In this document: positions 33,501-45,864 of the stretch, piece by piece | Layout: each line of letters opens with the position of its first letter | How positions within the stretch are numbered: the first letter of the stretch is position 1 | DNA from: Gnetum montanum | Lineage: Eukaryota; Streptophyta; Gnetopsida; Gnetales; Gnetaceae | Reading direction: 5' to 3' | Assembly: GCA_015680685.1 (NCBI GenBank) | Contig: MNCI01005898.1 | Span: 288,523-352,522, forward strand | Length of the DNA: 64,000 nucleotides | The notes under the pieces: generated by a model | What the model saw: only the letters and a program-made list of their open reading frames with translations | What the model was told of the DNA's origin: nothing | Databases searched by the model: none | Translations under genes and position numbers: made by a program

Positions 33501-35015
33501 GTGCCCAAAGGGAAGGAGAGCGTAGAAGATGTTACAGCCCTTTTGGATGAGCTGGAAAGGGAGGAGCAGTTTGTTGCTAGTGAGTTTGACCACTTGTTTG
33601 ACCTTTCCTCGAAGGATAATCCTCCTGCTATTACTCTTAAGGGTTTTCTAGATAGAAGCTTTGCATTATTGTAGCATCTCAAATTTTTTCTTTGTCTACT
33701 GTGTTATGTTTAAATCATTTTTTTTTGCATAGTAGGCACTTCTAATAATAGTGGTGTACCTTCATAGCAACCCCTACTCAACATTGGGCTAAGGCTCCTG
33801 ACAAATTCACCTTTATGGAGGGCATTGTTAATGATATGATTAGTCATTTGGAGTGAATCGATCCTAAGATAGGTACATCACTATTGTTATATAGGGATTG
33901 TTGAACTGTCACATTATGTCATCCTATTACGTCTAATTGTTATTTTTCATGTTACAACATCTCATCTCAAATGCGATCCCAAAGAGCCTATCGATGTAGA
34001 CGTTGCCCCTGAACCTTCACTAGAGGTGACCGAAGTGCCACATGGCCTTTATAATGAGATGCATAAATGTGCATTGTGCTCAACCTGTTTTTATGGAAGG
34101 GTCAGAACGTCAACGAAGATCTCTGGAAGAGGTTGCAGAAAGCAGAAAAAGAGAAAACGTCCCTAACTACTAGGGTTGAGGACCTTGAGTCTAGGAACAA
34201 ATTTCTGCAAGCTTGAGATACCAATGATAGGAATTGGCAGAAAACTGTAATTGACTATGCCTGCTATTGGATAGTCATCAAGAAAAACATCCAAGCCAGT
34301 CGTGAGCTCATTGAGAAATGGATGCAAATGGATCTCCTAGCCCAGAAGAACCAAGACTAGAAGGACTTTAGCGTGAGGGTCCAGGAATGGGGTAAGGCAT
34401 AGAAAAATCATAAACACATGTATAAGCAGGAATGTGCCACCTACCACTGACATTACAGAGATTCTACGGTTGAAGCATGGTCCCTCCGATTGTTCCTTGA
34501 TGTCATCGGTGCTTCTAGAGCATATGAAAAGTTTCAGGAGCAAGTGACAGTGAATGCCTCCCCTAAGAGAGAGATGACCCTCCCTAGCGTGGAGACTACT
34601 ATCCCTTCATTTTTTCCTGAACCACCCTGGTGGACTCCTATGAAAAAGGGAAAGGTAAAGATTGGAATTGATCTAGGAGATGGCGTTTGGGCAAAGCTCA
34701 CTGAGGATGAGATTATGCAACGCCTGTTAGTCGACATGGAACATATTCCTTTCATAGTCAACGCAGGACCATCATAGGTAAGCTATGCGACTATTGTATT
34801 ATTCTTACACATGATTTTGATGGTGACACAAGCATTTGCTTCATGTCAAATTGTAGGATCAACACAAAGAGGATCCCCATGAGGAGGATCCTCACAGAGA
34901 GGATCATGCCCATGAACAGAATCCACCCGAAGGAGATCCTTAGGAGGAAGATCCTCATGAGGCAGATTTGGAGTTGGATGATGCAAATGAAGATGGTAAC
35001 AAAGGGGACATGTAG
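30596..35015 (+). pseudogene. E1 antisense gene: NIF/FCP1-like pseudophosphatase plus coiled-coil protein, 8 exons
   Basis: Proposed exons: 30596-30714, 31272-31732, 31819-32093, 32201-33250, 33376-33579, 33736-33872, 33958-34777, 34857-35015. Phases agree at introns 1, 2 and 3. Exon 1 (MAPKTK...) is open to the CACCCA|GTAAGT donor. Exon 4 has the longest clean part (KESREVTV to about 32724). Exon 7 encodes a heptad-rich coiled-coil region, then FLDVIGAS and EDEIMQRL. Exon 8 is an acidic tail with EDPHEEDPH-type repeats and stops at 35015. Defects: a small insertion and TGG-to-TGA in exon 2, other in-frame stops in exons 2-4, 6, 7 and 8, and an intron 6 acceptor that reads AA instead of AG. 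Function is unknown beyond the HAD resemblance. Confidence 0.7.
31272..32093 (+). other. E1 NIF/FCP1-like HAD domain (exons 2-3)
   Basis: IMIVLDIVGVLC gives the LDxDGxL-like motif with the second Asp replaced by Val. VLFRTGVQEFLQFLLSNF corresponds to the RPG.xEFL segment. YNTLFVAHH replaces the usual LDD motif, and NPPGIMYY follows. The C-terminal part contains ISNVHASVLGKLGFEI and ends PLPFGHG. The losses of both catalytic positions are shared with E2, which argues that they precede the divergence of the copies. Confidence 0.6.
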
Positions 35016-35129
35016 CATAGCGATATTGGCCAAACATTTTGTTGTAATGAAAGGGAATAAAAGATAACTTTTTTGGTTTCTTAAAGTTGGTTAATGGTGA
35101 TTGTAAAAAATGTGTTGTCAGAAAGGTTA

Positions 35130-35300
35130 CATGTTTTAGGCCACTGCAGGCCTGCGATAGTTTAAGGCCATTCTAGGCAGGTGATAGTTTAAGGCCATTT
35201 CGGGCTGGGCTATCGCACATGAAAAAGAATGAATACAATTGCCATTTTTAGGCTGTAGTGGGCCGTAAATAGTTTAAGGTCATTTCAGGCTGGGCCATCG
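35130..35300. repeat. E1 hairpin array between antisense gene and protease
   Basis: Four or so degraded units of TAGTTTAAGGCCATTTCGGGC with GGCC..GGCC-type arms. Same position as 24238-24402 and 50455-50580. Confidence 0.8.
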
Positions 35301-35401
35301 TGAAAAAGCATAACGATAACGATGTGACAGGAAAGAACGTAAACTATGTAATAGTAAATAATGTGGATTGATATAACATGTCACACTAATGTGTTTATTT
35401 A

Positions 35402-38400
35402 TTAGCTCTGCAACTACTTCTTGATCATTTTTAGGTTTGGCAACACGTATGGATGAGGAGGCTTATTACAGCATTCCTCTACGCTACCATCTCCTCTCTG
35501 GAAGGGTAGTTCAGCCCAAGTCAAGCTTTCATTGGCCACTGTGTCATCAATTCAATTGTTGGGATAGGATTTTGATCCTCGGGGATTTCAATCTCCAAAC
35601 CCTATTCCATCTCCACGTTGTTGACAACTTGAGGGATCATCTTATCACCGTGGATAATCACTTCCCCTCCCGCATAGGACAAGTGGATTTCTAAGTGAAT
35701 GGGTGATGAGATGGCCCTTAGTTGAGCCAACCAAGACCTCCATAATATTAGGTTGAAGCCAGCCATCTCCTTGATAATGATGAACACTACATTTTTGAGG
35801 AATTGATCCCCTACGACAAAGTTGATTTGCACTGTTCTCTTAACTTGCACTCGTGACCTGTTAAATGACTTTAAACATGACGTCGTTGTGGGATTGATCT
35901 GGTCAATCAAACTCTGTTTGTCCACTATGGGAAATGGAATGACACTGGTAGCGGCTCTGTCATCTACGTGTACTCTCCAGATCCTATATTGGCTGACCTG
36001 GATAGTGATGAACATGGACACTGTTGTCACCTGACCCTTTTCTAGGTCATCCTTAATGGACTCGTCATGGAATGTTAGTTGGGAAGGTCATGGTTGTTCA
36101 ATAGTGGGGGGAAGCATAATCTAGTAGATTTCTTTTTCATTTGCTGGCAAGCTTTCGTCCATGGATATGGACGCTAGCATGCGAACCATGGCTTCATGAT
36201 GCTTTTCAGATGTCATCAGCAAGTCATATAGGCTCAACGTTGTATTTTTCTGCTTGAGAGCCTACTTAACTTATGTAAAATTGTTGAGGAGATTGTGCCC
36301 ATGGTCTAGTTGTTTGTTGCCCCTCTCTTCTTTCATCCATCCCAGGAGACAGATCTCTCGGGATAGAACAGTTTCTAGTTCAGGACTATGTTTTCTTGGG
36401 TAGGGAGAAGATGGCCGCGTCTACGTAATGTTGTCCTTTTCAAATGAAGGAGGAGCCAAGGGTGCCAAGGTGAGAGGTGTAGGCTTAGGAAACCCCAACG
36501 TAAGGTGGTCCTTGGCTACTTTGTCTATCACACGCCCTTCTCCTCTCATTATAGGTTGAGGTTAGGGCATTGACTTAGATGTTTTTCCCTGTGTAGCAGG
36601 AGCAATCGATGGCTTTGGCACCTTGATGATAAAGGGTGTGCTAGGTGTGGGCATAGGCTAGGCCATGACATTAATGATAATATGCTATGGAACAGATGTC
36701 TGAGGTAGAACTTGGAGGAAAAAAGGTTGTTGCTGAGCCATGCTCATCGATGTCGACAGGCTTGTCATCTGAGGTGGACGAGGAGACACGTGCAGCACAA
36801 AGTGTTATTGCGGCGGTACTGGACCATTGTTGTTCATACCCATCACGTTGATAGTGTTCCTTGCGTTATTTGCATTCAATGGATCTTGGTACATGTGCAT
36901 GGACTGGTTTTCTAGACAAACTAGACTACTGCAATCTAAGATCAATTTACCTTGGTCGATCATGCATTGAATGTCATCTTTCATTGCCCAATAGTAGTCC
37001 GTGTCATGACCACACAACTGGTGGTAGTCGCAAAAATGATCTAGCCTGAAGTTCTTAGGAACAGGTGGTTCATTAGGCAGGGCCAAGGAGGGGTTCTTAA
37101 CCAGCTCACAATGCCATCTGTGGCATTTTAGAGCCTCCTCGGACACCTTCTTGTGTTGAATGTGACTAGTTCCCAGGAGTTGTTTCAGAAGTTCTGAAGA
37201 CTTTACAGGTAGGGCCGTATATTTTGAGCGGTCTTTACACTCAAAATTAGGCTTTGGCTGAGAGGATGCCTTAGGGGTCAGTGCTATTTCTTGATCGACA
37301 CTGTTTGAGCTAGTTGTGGGTGCCTTAGCTACCTTTTTGTTATTATTTTTCTTTTTGGCCTCCTCGACCATGGCTACTACTATTGTTACTGCAGCCTTGC
37401 CCTTGTCTTTGCTATTTTTGTGGGCATTCTTATAGACCACATATGCTGGGTCTTTGCTAGCCTCTACCACATCTTGAATGCTCTTAGTTTGAGCGAAGGC
37501 TTGGCTAAGGGAGTGGGGAGCAAGGTAATACAGTTTAGACTTAATAAAATCATTAACTGTCCCCTTGAAGATTGCTAACAGATGGGCCTCCATGATGGAT
37601 TCACGTATTTCATTCAAGGTGGAACTCCACCACTATATAAACTTTTGGACTGGCTTGAGTGAATCTTACTTAACTCCCATTAACTAGTCTAGCATGACTT
37701 CTGGTTTCAGGTTGCATTTGAAATGAGTCACGAACTAAGTTAGTAGCTCTTCCAAGGTCAAGATGGAAGAGCGTGGAAGTGCACGATACCAATCTAAAGC
37801 TTTACCCGTTAGGGACATAGCAAAGACATGGATGATGGTATGTGGCCATTGTTGCAGCAATAATGACTCTAACCTAAATGGAACTAGATAAGTGTTGGGA
37901 TCACCTTCCACATTGTATTTTGTACAATGGGGAAGTGGCATCCTAGGTGGTAATGACAAGATGGGTATTGCTGGACTAATAGGATCATCATGGTAGAAAT
38001 CCATGACTTGAACTATGTCAGAACCGGCAGCCTTGAGGCGTTTAACCTCCTTGTTAAAGGTTTGAATAAGCTAGAAGGCTTGATCCAGACCTGAGGACAA
38101 AGAGGTTGGTTATGGAATAACAGGGGGAGTCACAATGGGTGACGGGATAGGGGCAGCAGCATGGCCTGTGGGTGATGCAGTTGAAACTATCCTTGTAGGT
38201 GATACTGCCTATGTCATCCACCACCCAATAGGTGGTGCAGGCGGGGCAACAATCATTGATTGTGCTCTAGGATATGCTGTTTGCGTAGCCAGGAACATAA
38301 ATAATGACCCTGTAGTTGGTTTTACTTCCTGCAAGACTTGGTGTTGATGATGGGGGAGATAGGACATCTGTGTAGGCTGTGCAATAGGGGGTGATGTATT

Positions 38401-39174
38401 TGGACCCCACCATGCGATAGTGGCAGGTTCTACCGCTGGCGATGGTGTGGGAGCAAAAGCTGGGATGAATGTAGAAGCTGTGTATAATTGTGAAGTGGTT
38501 ACTACGTGCACATATGGTAATGTAGGCATAGGTGCGTGATGCAATGGGTTGGCTAACTGTGATTGTGAAAGAATGGTCTACGAAGGGATGACATCCAAAA
38601 AGGGAGCTGAAGAAAAGAAATGCCAATGTGATGCATGCACAACATGGTTGATGATAGATAACAATAATAGCATAGTGACCATAAAAAGTGGATTTTCAGG
38701 GGATGTTGTGAATGGAGGAGCCATAACAAAGCTAGCATGACTTCCTCCCTCGGAGTGGGCATCTAGGTCCTCTTGCCCATCGTGGAACGCTTCATCACAG
38801 AACACCACATCTCATTGTTCCATTGATGCCCTGGCCATTAACAATTAATCCAACATCCACTATTACTATTCCATCAGGGGTATGGAAGCATTAGGTGAAG
38901 GAATGAATTCTTTCCTGTTATAGTAGATGAACTCGTATTCGTGTTTCTCTTTGAGTTCTTGTGGGTACATAGGCAGATTTGCCATAAGTTTGACACAAAG
39001 GAAGTTGTAATGTTGCATTTGCTGAGCATGTCCCTCAGGCTCTTTGTTTTGAATCCTAAGGAACCAACGTAGCTGCATTGGACTAGTCGGTCACTCGACA
39101 GTAACAGGGGTAGCCTGTGTCATCAAGGGGGTTTCGAGACTAGTGGTGGGAATGACGGTATTTGCCACAGTCAT
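35402..39174 (-). pseudogene. gag-pro: E1 gag-protease remnant
   Basis: Starts at about 39174 (MTVANTVIPTT). The N-terminal domain, shared with E3, has HYNFLCVKL and EYEFIYYNRKEF. The capsid-type gag core is at 38004-37440 (MDFYHDDPISPAI, KALDWYRALP, KLYYLAPHSLSQAFA). The Cys/His motif is at about 37040-36980 (FCDYHQLCGHDTDYYW). The linker contains PLNANNARNTINV. The retropepsin domain is at 36030-35602 (DDRAATSVIPFP, FNLILWRSWLAQLR), where the Gly after the catalytic Asp is Arg and LGR is LWR. The tail ends KK.LQS. Numerous stops make it non-coding. Confidence 0.82.
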
Positions 39175-39407
39175 TCTCTACGTAGTTAGAAGGCAATGAT
39201 AACAAGGATAAAGATCACAAAGGAAAAAAGGGGGTTAAAGGAAAATGTGGGCTTTCTGTCCCGCTGGATTGTAGAGAAATCATCGAAGCGACTAATCTGT
39301 ACCACACGATCACGTAAACAACCATAGAGGTATCACATTTACACTAGTCGATAATAGGTACATATAGCTTATAAGACTACCTATGAAAAGCATATCGGAG
39401 GTTCAAG

Positions 39408-39424
39408 CCCTCCTTATAGCATCA
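39408..39424 (-). other. E1 primer binding site with tRNA T-arm-like extension
   Basis: The plus strand reads CCCTCCTTATAGCATCA, six bases before the LTR, two changes from the E2/E3 site. The bases before it (from 39397) extend the resemblance to a tRNA T-arm: GGAGG, loop TTCAAGC, CCTCC. The other copies lack this extension. Confidence 0.65.
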
Positions 39425-39430
39425 AAAAAC

Positions 39431-40381
39431 TGTAACGACAGAAAATGTCAGTTGCTGGAAACACCAAGAGGATTTTTGTGTACACAGTTTCAACCCCGAA
39501 TCTGTGCGAGGGTTGTGTTGAAAAAAATGGATCCGAGGTGCCTTGAACGGTCTTGTCAATCAGACAGGGACTTACTTAGTTAGTAAATTTGTTAACAATT
39601 GTGTAACGAGGTGATGATTTGATACGAGAATATAATATAGTATTGATTGACAAGAAAACAAGATCTACTCCAAGATCAGATCTTGAAGGCAATGAAGACG
39701 ATGTAAACTATGCAAAATGATTGTAAAATTCAATGTAAATATGGCATAATGAATTGAACTTGGAACATGCAAAATCTTGAGATCTGGGATCCACCTTATA
39801 GATAAATATGATGAGTACAACAGGATTTACAAGCGGACTCCAGTTTGGACGAAGTATTCACCACTAACAAGAAGCTATTTAGAGATTAAACAAGCAAAGG
39901 CCAATCTACCTTATTCACTAGCCAATCTAGGTGCAAGGGAGTCAGGCTCGAAGCAAAGTGTTTGCTAACTTAAAATCTTTGGCCAAAAGCTTCTCTCTAT
40001 CACCGTCGATGCTCTTTTATTGCTAACTCTTTCTTGCCTTCTCACCAATCTTTTCCAAAAACTACCAACCCTTTGAGCGTTGTCCGCCAGGGTATTTATA
40101 AGATTAGGGTTAGAAGAAAAATGCAGTTTAGATGATGCATGTCCTGGGCCCGTAGAATGCCATTGACCTGATGTGCTATAGTTGAAGCTTGTGACACTAC
40201 ATTATCCTATGCTCTAAAGCGCAGTATAGCATAACCACCCTTGTCTTTAGCGTTGAAAGATTTCTAGATCTTCAGTAGCAAACTATCCCGCGGCTACACT
40301 GCGAGACGCTAGGAAGTGTATCGTGGCGTAATGACTGCTACTATTTGAATTTTGTTGTCCTTGTTGTTGCGGCTAAATCAA
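39431..40381 (-). repeat. E1 5' LTR, truncated
   Basis: Begins TGTAACGACAG and follows 5879-6829 closely until CTAAATCAA, where E3 RNase H sequence takes over. About 320 bp, the distal U3 in element sense, are missing. The minus-strand TATA core is at 40093-40100. Confidence 0.85.
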
Positions 40382-42032
40382 TTGGCTACTGTATCATGGC
40401 TTGACCCTTTGTCAATGATTGGCTAACATAGTGTAAGTTAAACTCCGTGGTTATTACTTTCCATCGGGCTATCCTACTACTTTCATATAGGTTGTTAGTG
40501 ATGGCCTGGAGTATGTTGCTTTTGCAAATGACGTTAATTATACTACGAAACAGGTAATGCTTCCACTTCTTTAAAGCAAACACTAAGGCAAGGAAATTCC
40601 TCTCCACTTAATTGTATTTTGCCTCATGTGTTATTAATGCATGACTCAGATAATACACTAGTATTTTAGATTCGTCATCTCATTTTTGACATAGCAGTGT
40701 TGCGATAGATGTGTTAGAGGTGGCAAGGTAGATGAAGAAAGGCTTATCCCTCTATGGCAGATGCACAGTTGGGAGGTGCAAAGTCTCTTCCTTCAAGTCA
40801 TCGAAGGTTTGTTAACACTGGGTTGTCCACTTGAAGTTAACCCCTTTCTTTAGAAGATGTTGCATGGGGTGTAACTTCTCAATCAACTTTGCTATAAACC
40901 TTCAGATGAACTATACCCTACCTTGTAGCCCACGTAACTCCTTAAGGTTTTTGGGAGGTGTTAGGTTGGTGATGGCCTTAACTTTGTCAGGGTCCACCCG
41001 TATTCCAGCCTCCAATACCATGAACCCTAACATACATCCAGTTTTCACCCCAAAGACACACTTCTTAGGATTAAGGTGCAAGTCGTGCATTTGACAACAC
41101 TTAAGGACTACCCCTAGATCGCGTGGGTGATCAGCTACCTCCTTGGACTTGACTGCTATATCATCCACGTAGTCGTTTAGCATTTCTAGGATGTAGTAGC
41201 TAAAGATGTAGGTCATGGCTCGCTGGTAGGTTGCCCCGACATTCTTGAGTCCAAAATACATCATGATGTAACAAAAGGTACCCCATGGGGTCATGAAGGT
41301 AGTTGTTAGCTAATGCTATGGGTTTATGTAAATTTGGTTGTAGCCAGAGAAACCATCCATGAAGGATAACAGGGCATGAACAACTATAGTGTTGATGAGT
41401 TGATTGATGCTTGGAAGTGGGAAATTGTCTTTGATCATTTCTTTGTTCAGATCCTAGAAGTCTATACAAATTCATATTCCTCCCATTTTCTTAGAAACCA
41501 CAACGATGTTGGACACCCATTGTGAGTAATCAACTACGCGGATGAAACTAGCTTGGTATAACTTTGTGATTTTGTCCCTTCCTGCTAGTGTAATTTCTAG
41601 TTTAACCTTACCAGTTTTTTGCTTGACTACCTTTATGCGCGGGTATAGAACGATGTTGTGCTGTATCAGCCTCGGATCTAAACTTGACATGTCATTGTAT
41701 GACCATGCGAAGACTTTCATGTTGTCTTGCAGAATCTCAGCTACATTTTGATGCATTCGCATGTCTAGGAGAGAGCTAAGTTTTAACGTTTTTCTTTCTC
41801 CCTTGGACATGGTCACAGGAGTCTCGACAAGAGGGTCCTAAGTTACATCCCTAGCCTTTAAATCTAGGGTTCGGACCAAATGCTTAGGCCAATCTGGGGA
41901 TGTTTCTAAGGACGCTATGGTGCTAGCTGTGGTTGACCCCTAGTCTATTAGGTCGGGGTTCAATTGTCTTGCGAGCTTGCCATGTGGACCTGCTAAAGCT
42001 AAAGACATGAAGGGATCGCGATGGATTTCCAT
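40382..42032 (-). pseudogene. pol: E3 pol, 3'-truncated: RT and RNase H
   Basis: Starts at 42032 (MEIHRDPFM), an independent ATG in the same place as in E1 and E2. The leader ends FAWSYNDMSSLDPRLIQHN. The RT core spans about 41560-40920 (MTPWGTFCYIMMYFGLKNVG, LNDYVDDIAVKS intact). The Ty3-type RNase H covers about 40830-40386 (ERNFLALVFALKKWKHYLF) and runs out in QSLTKGQAM, where the element is cut and fused to the E1 LTR. Stops and frameshifts are present. Confidence 0.85.
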
Positions 42033-42757
42033 TTTTTGCTTAACTTGTTAAAATGAGATGAAAGCCTGGTTAAGGGGCACTTGTTGGCAATAATCATGTA
42101 TAACACAAATTTGCAAAACAACGATGAGATGTAATTAGCGAAGTATGATGTAAAGATTAAAATTTTTCTAGTTTAAAGTCATGGCAGACCATGATGTGAA
42201 ACTACTAGGAAATGCAAAACTGCTAATAGGAAAATGTGAAATTGCGAGTTTAGCATCATTGCGGACTGCGAATGTATAACAAATTGAAATTGCTAGTTTA
42301 AGGTCTTTTCGGACCGTTGACGAGAGTGGAACACTACGCTAAAGGTGTTAGTTTAAGGTCTTTTCGAACCCCGAAAGTTGCAAATACGCTGGGGTTGCTA
42401 GTTTAAGGTCTTTTCGAACTACGAAGAAAACTATATATTTTTTTGTTATTTTGGGAAAGCAAGTGGTTAGCTTAAAGCGTGTCAAGGTTTTAATGCCAAC
42501 AGTGTTACGATGTTGTGGTGAGCATTCTACGCTGCACGGCGCACTTTGCATTAAACAGAGAGAGAGAGCGACAAGTTTTTCCTTTTCACCATTATGGCCA
42601 TAAATAAGGATTAAACCCCAGTAAACTTGTCATTTTCACCGTAAGAGCACAGAGCCCATATTCGGAGCACAAAGCGATTTCGGAGTGCAAAGCGATTGTG
42701 CTAACAGCGAGAGAGAGCTATTTTTTGCATAGCGATGAGGGAAAGTCTGCAAGTAGG
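42033..42757. promoter_or_regulatory. E3 head-to-head intergenic region with hairpin array
   Basis: About 730 bp between the RT start and the antisense start. 42170-42430 holds four to five hairpin-family units; the best is AGTTTAAGGTCTTTTCGGACC with GGTC..GACC arms. A TATA-like CATAAATAAGG lies at 42599-42609, about 150 bp before the antisense ATG. A CT/GA-rich short tract is at 42555-42570. Confidence 0.4.
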
Positions 42758-43417
42758 ATGATGGCTCCAAAGAAGGAACGTACTCACTTGGCACTCATGA
42801 AGGTCGAGGAGGTGAAGAAAACCCTAGGGCACGTGAAACAAGCATGCGTTGTGGCGTGGGAGGATACGCCATTGACCCAGTAGGCTACTATGTATCCTTT
42901 GCTTTTTCACGATTCTGTTATCATTTTTTTATTTTTTTCTTTCATTCTGTATCCTAGTCATAGTCATCTATGTTTTTTGTCATCACGTTGTTTTGGACTT
43001 TGCATCACCATTGTTGCCATTTTGGCCATGGCAGATGCATAAATGCTATGCTATTGTTGCATGTAAGGTCGCTTAAACCGCCACCACTGTGGTTGTCATA
43101 ACCGCGGGGGTTTGGACAATTTAAGTTACTTGGCTTTCAAATGACATAGCGTAGGACCCTCAAGAGGGTTGGGCCATGCATGATGTGATAGTGTGATACG
43201 TGTTTTGTTGGGGTGTATTGTTAATCACCCTATTAGGTTTCATTGCTTTGTTGCTACGTTAGGCTATTTTCGTTGCGTTATCACTTTCATGTTCTTGCTG
43301 TGTTATGTGTGGGAAGAGGGTTATGCTATGCTATATGCATGAAATGCTAGGTATTGCTATGTCGTGTATGCATTGCACTTAGACATGATGCTGACACTTG
43401 CTGGTTGTGTCATGCAG

Positions 43418-44216
43418 GATGGGGCTAAGGCTAATTTTGATTGTCTTCGAATTTGTAGGGGTCCTGTGTTACGTAGGCAAACCTATGGCCAATGTTCCTC
43501 CTTCCCATATACGTGTAGGAGAGTGAGGGGTCTGGTTCAGAAAAGGGACACAAGAGTTCCTACAATATCTCCTCCAAAACTTCAGTGTGATCGTTTGGTC
43601 ATACCTAGAGGAGGAAGAGGCGGTCGTCATAACAGAAGCCATATTGCCTGGGGCAAGAAGGAGCATCTTGGAGGTTTTTGACAGATGGGGCAATCATTAG
43701 CAGGCAAGGAGAAGGATCCAGTCAATGCTCCACAGGGTTGAGGCATTTAGCCTGGATCTGGGATATGCTTCAATACAGCTGCTACCATTCTTACAACATA
43801 CTATTCGTTGCACGTTATATGGCAACGCTGCTACCAAGAACTGTCTACTGTGCTGGCGGGTGAGTTTTGCAGCCCTGTTCCACTGTGTTATGCCACGCTT
43901 TCCATATTGGCCGAATTCTAATAGTATGTTTTTGTTACCAGGTTCTACATCAACAAGGAAGGGCTTCACGACTGAACGGGGTTGTTGACTACAGCACGGA
44001 TAGCCCTGTAGGAGTTCTCTTCTACTGAGAACTTGTGGGCGGGTGTGATTGGTCAATGCGGAGGTGAATACCACACCTACCAAGACCTATCTCCCTTTCC
44101 CTATAGTCAGTGCAAAGAGTCTGGTTGGTTGGATGAGGAATGGGCATCCCTCAAATCGATCACTGTTGAATAAGTTCTAGTTAGTCTTCTGTTGTTCCCA
44201 TTACCATACCAACCTG
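43418..44216 (+). other. E3 NIF/FCP1-like HAD domain (exons 2-3)
   Basis: ILIVFEFVGVLC replaces LDxDGxL; even the nucleophile position is Glu here. VWFRKGTQEFLQYLLQNFSV and IVWS, which continues it, are well conserved. HLAWIWDML and YNILFVARY follow, again without the LDD pair. One frameshift falls between VIVWS and TDGAI. Same exon borders and intron phases as in E1 and E2. Confidence 0.58.
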
Positions 44217-44423
44217 GTAGGCAAAACAGTAAGTGTTGCATGCTTAAGTGTCTTTGCAATCTTTGGATTTTCTACATTTTTATTTTAAACGTTTCTTGTG
44301 AAAACTATTATAGGGGTGAAAAGCCCCAAGAGGTGATGGTGGTAATCACTGAGACATAGGAGGCAAACATCTACTTCAAGTACGGAGAAGTAGATATGAG
44401 CCAACGTTGGATAAATGGTGCAA

Positions 44424-44517
44424 CTTCGGATTCCTTGGTCTAGAATATCCAAAAGGTTGAGCTTATGGANGCTTCGGATTCCTTGGTCTAGAATATCCAA
44501 AAGGTTGAGCTTATGGA
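44424..44517. repeat. Direct duplication across a single N (44470)
   Basis: 46 bp ending at 44469 recur exactly at 44472-44517, separated by N and one G. Like 23148, this looks like an unmerged contig overlap and not biology; it also breaks the reading frame of exon 4. Confidence 0.85.
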
Positions 44518-45864
44518 CCTATTCCTGGCCCTGAATCTAAGCATTCCTATTGTCGAGATGCTCTCCCTAGTCGACTCCTTTTTTGACAAGGTGGGCCACT
44601 TTTGCACGTGCATAAAAGGTGTACAGGTGGTCATTGAAATAAATGACCAGCTATTCATGGATCTCTTTGGTGTCCTTGCCGATGGCATCCTCATAGGGTC
44701 AAAGCCTAAGAGGGAGCAGACTTTTCAAAAGAAGGACATTCAAGAGTGGTTAAGGATTTCCAAGGAGCTAAAGGGGCTCCTCATGGAGAAGCTCAAAGAA
44801 GGACCTACCAAGGAGGTTTACCTTGTCTTCCGTGCTCGTGCATTCCCCTAGCTACTTTTCCAAAGGAAGGTCCTAGGCATTGAGCAGGCCTAGGTAATGT
44901 GTGAGGTCATGGAAGAGGGGGCCCATTACAACTAGGCCAGGTTTCTATGTCAAGGCTTGCAGGCTGAAATCTTGGGGCTCCATAAGAAACCAGAGTCTCA
45001 TTCCAATATACATTATGCTTTCTATATAGCCTGTATGAAGCGCTTCGCAGAGTTTCTAGTGGTTCACGAGAATGGAGTCTAGGTCATGCGAAATCGCAAC
45101 CAGATTTCCAAACCATGGATCCGCTAGGTCATCTGGATCATCTAAGCCCAAGATCCCCTAGAAATAATCGAGGAGTCGTTCTTTGTGATGACTAAGGATC
45201 AGGTGGCCTGCAACTTTCGTAGCCAAGATAGCATAGGGGAGACACCTCCAGTTGTAGCTGGAAGTATGTCATGAGGGGACTGTCTCATAGCTGAGATTGT
45301 AGCTAGTAAATTACATTGGAAGAGGGCTCCTCCAGCTAAGGAAACCCTTCACATCGAGGAAGAGGAGGGGCAGAGACTCCGACTTAAACTGTAGAGGATG
45401 CAACCCCCCATTGGTAAACACTTTTTTTTAATGCCTACTTTGTTATCATCTACTATGCTAGGCAGTGTGGCGTAGCATAGCACTTGCTTTAAGCTAACTT
45501 GTTTTGGACTAATGCAAACATGTTTCTTGACTGGTAGAGGAAGAAGAAGAAGAAGAAGAAGGCAACGAAGAGGTGTCGACCGCTAAGATGGGGGTGACGA
45601 ATGAAGACTTGGAGGCCCCAGTCTCAGAGAGAAGGGTCTCAGTCAAGAAGAAAAAAACACCTATTACTAAGGCAGGGGCTCTCATTATCAAGAAAAATCC
45701 TCCTACTAATGGGGAGGGCATTTTTGGAGATGAAGAAGAGTCTCCCTTGAATAAAAAGGATGCTAGTCTCTCAAACGGAAAGGCACCAGCGCATGAAGAA
45801 GAGGCTCATACAGACTTGGCAGGAACTTCTGCCAAAGCTGCCACCATCGTTGTGCATCAGCAAA

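Larger units (their letters stand above)
5879..40381 (-). mobile_element. E1: giant Tat-lineage Ty3/gypsy element, interrupted by E2 and truncated at its 5' end
   Basis: Its sense strand is minus. Parts in + order are: 3' LTR 5879-7153, polypurine tract, 3' noncoding region, hairpin minisatellite, pol 8798-12263, E2 insertion with its TSD (12490-30254), divergent intergenic region, antisense gene 30596-35015, hairpin array, gag-protease 35402-39174, primer binding site, and a 5' LTR that stops at about 40381. The 5 bases before the left LTR are GATAG, but the matching right flank is lost, so no TSD can be shown. All protein modules carry stops. Confidence 0.75.

Noticed and set aside
39350-39424. 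Possible complete tRNA gene because of the T-arm-like loop and CATCA end
   Set aside because: No D-arm or anticodon arm of proper length fits upstream; only about 58 nt separate a possible 5' acceptor strand from the 3' end. It is better explained as an extended primer binding site.
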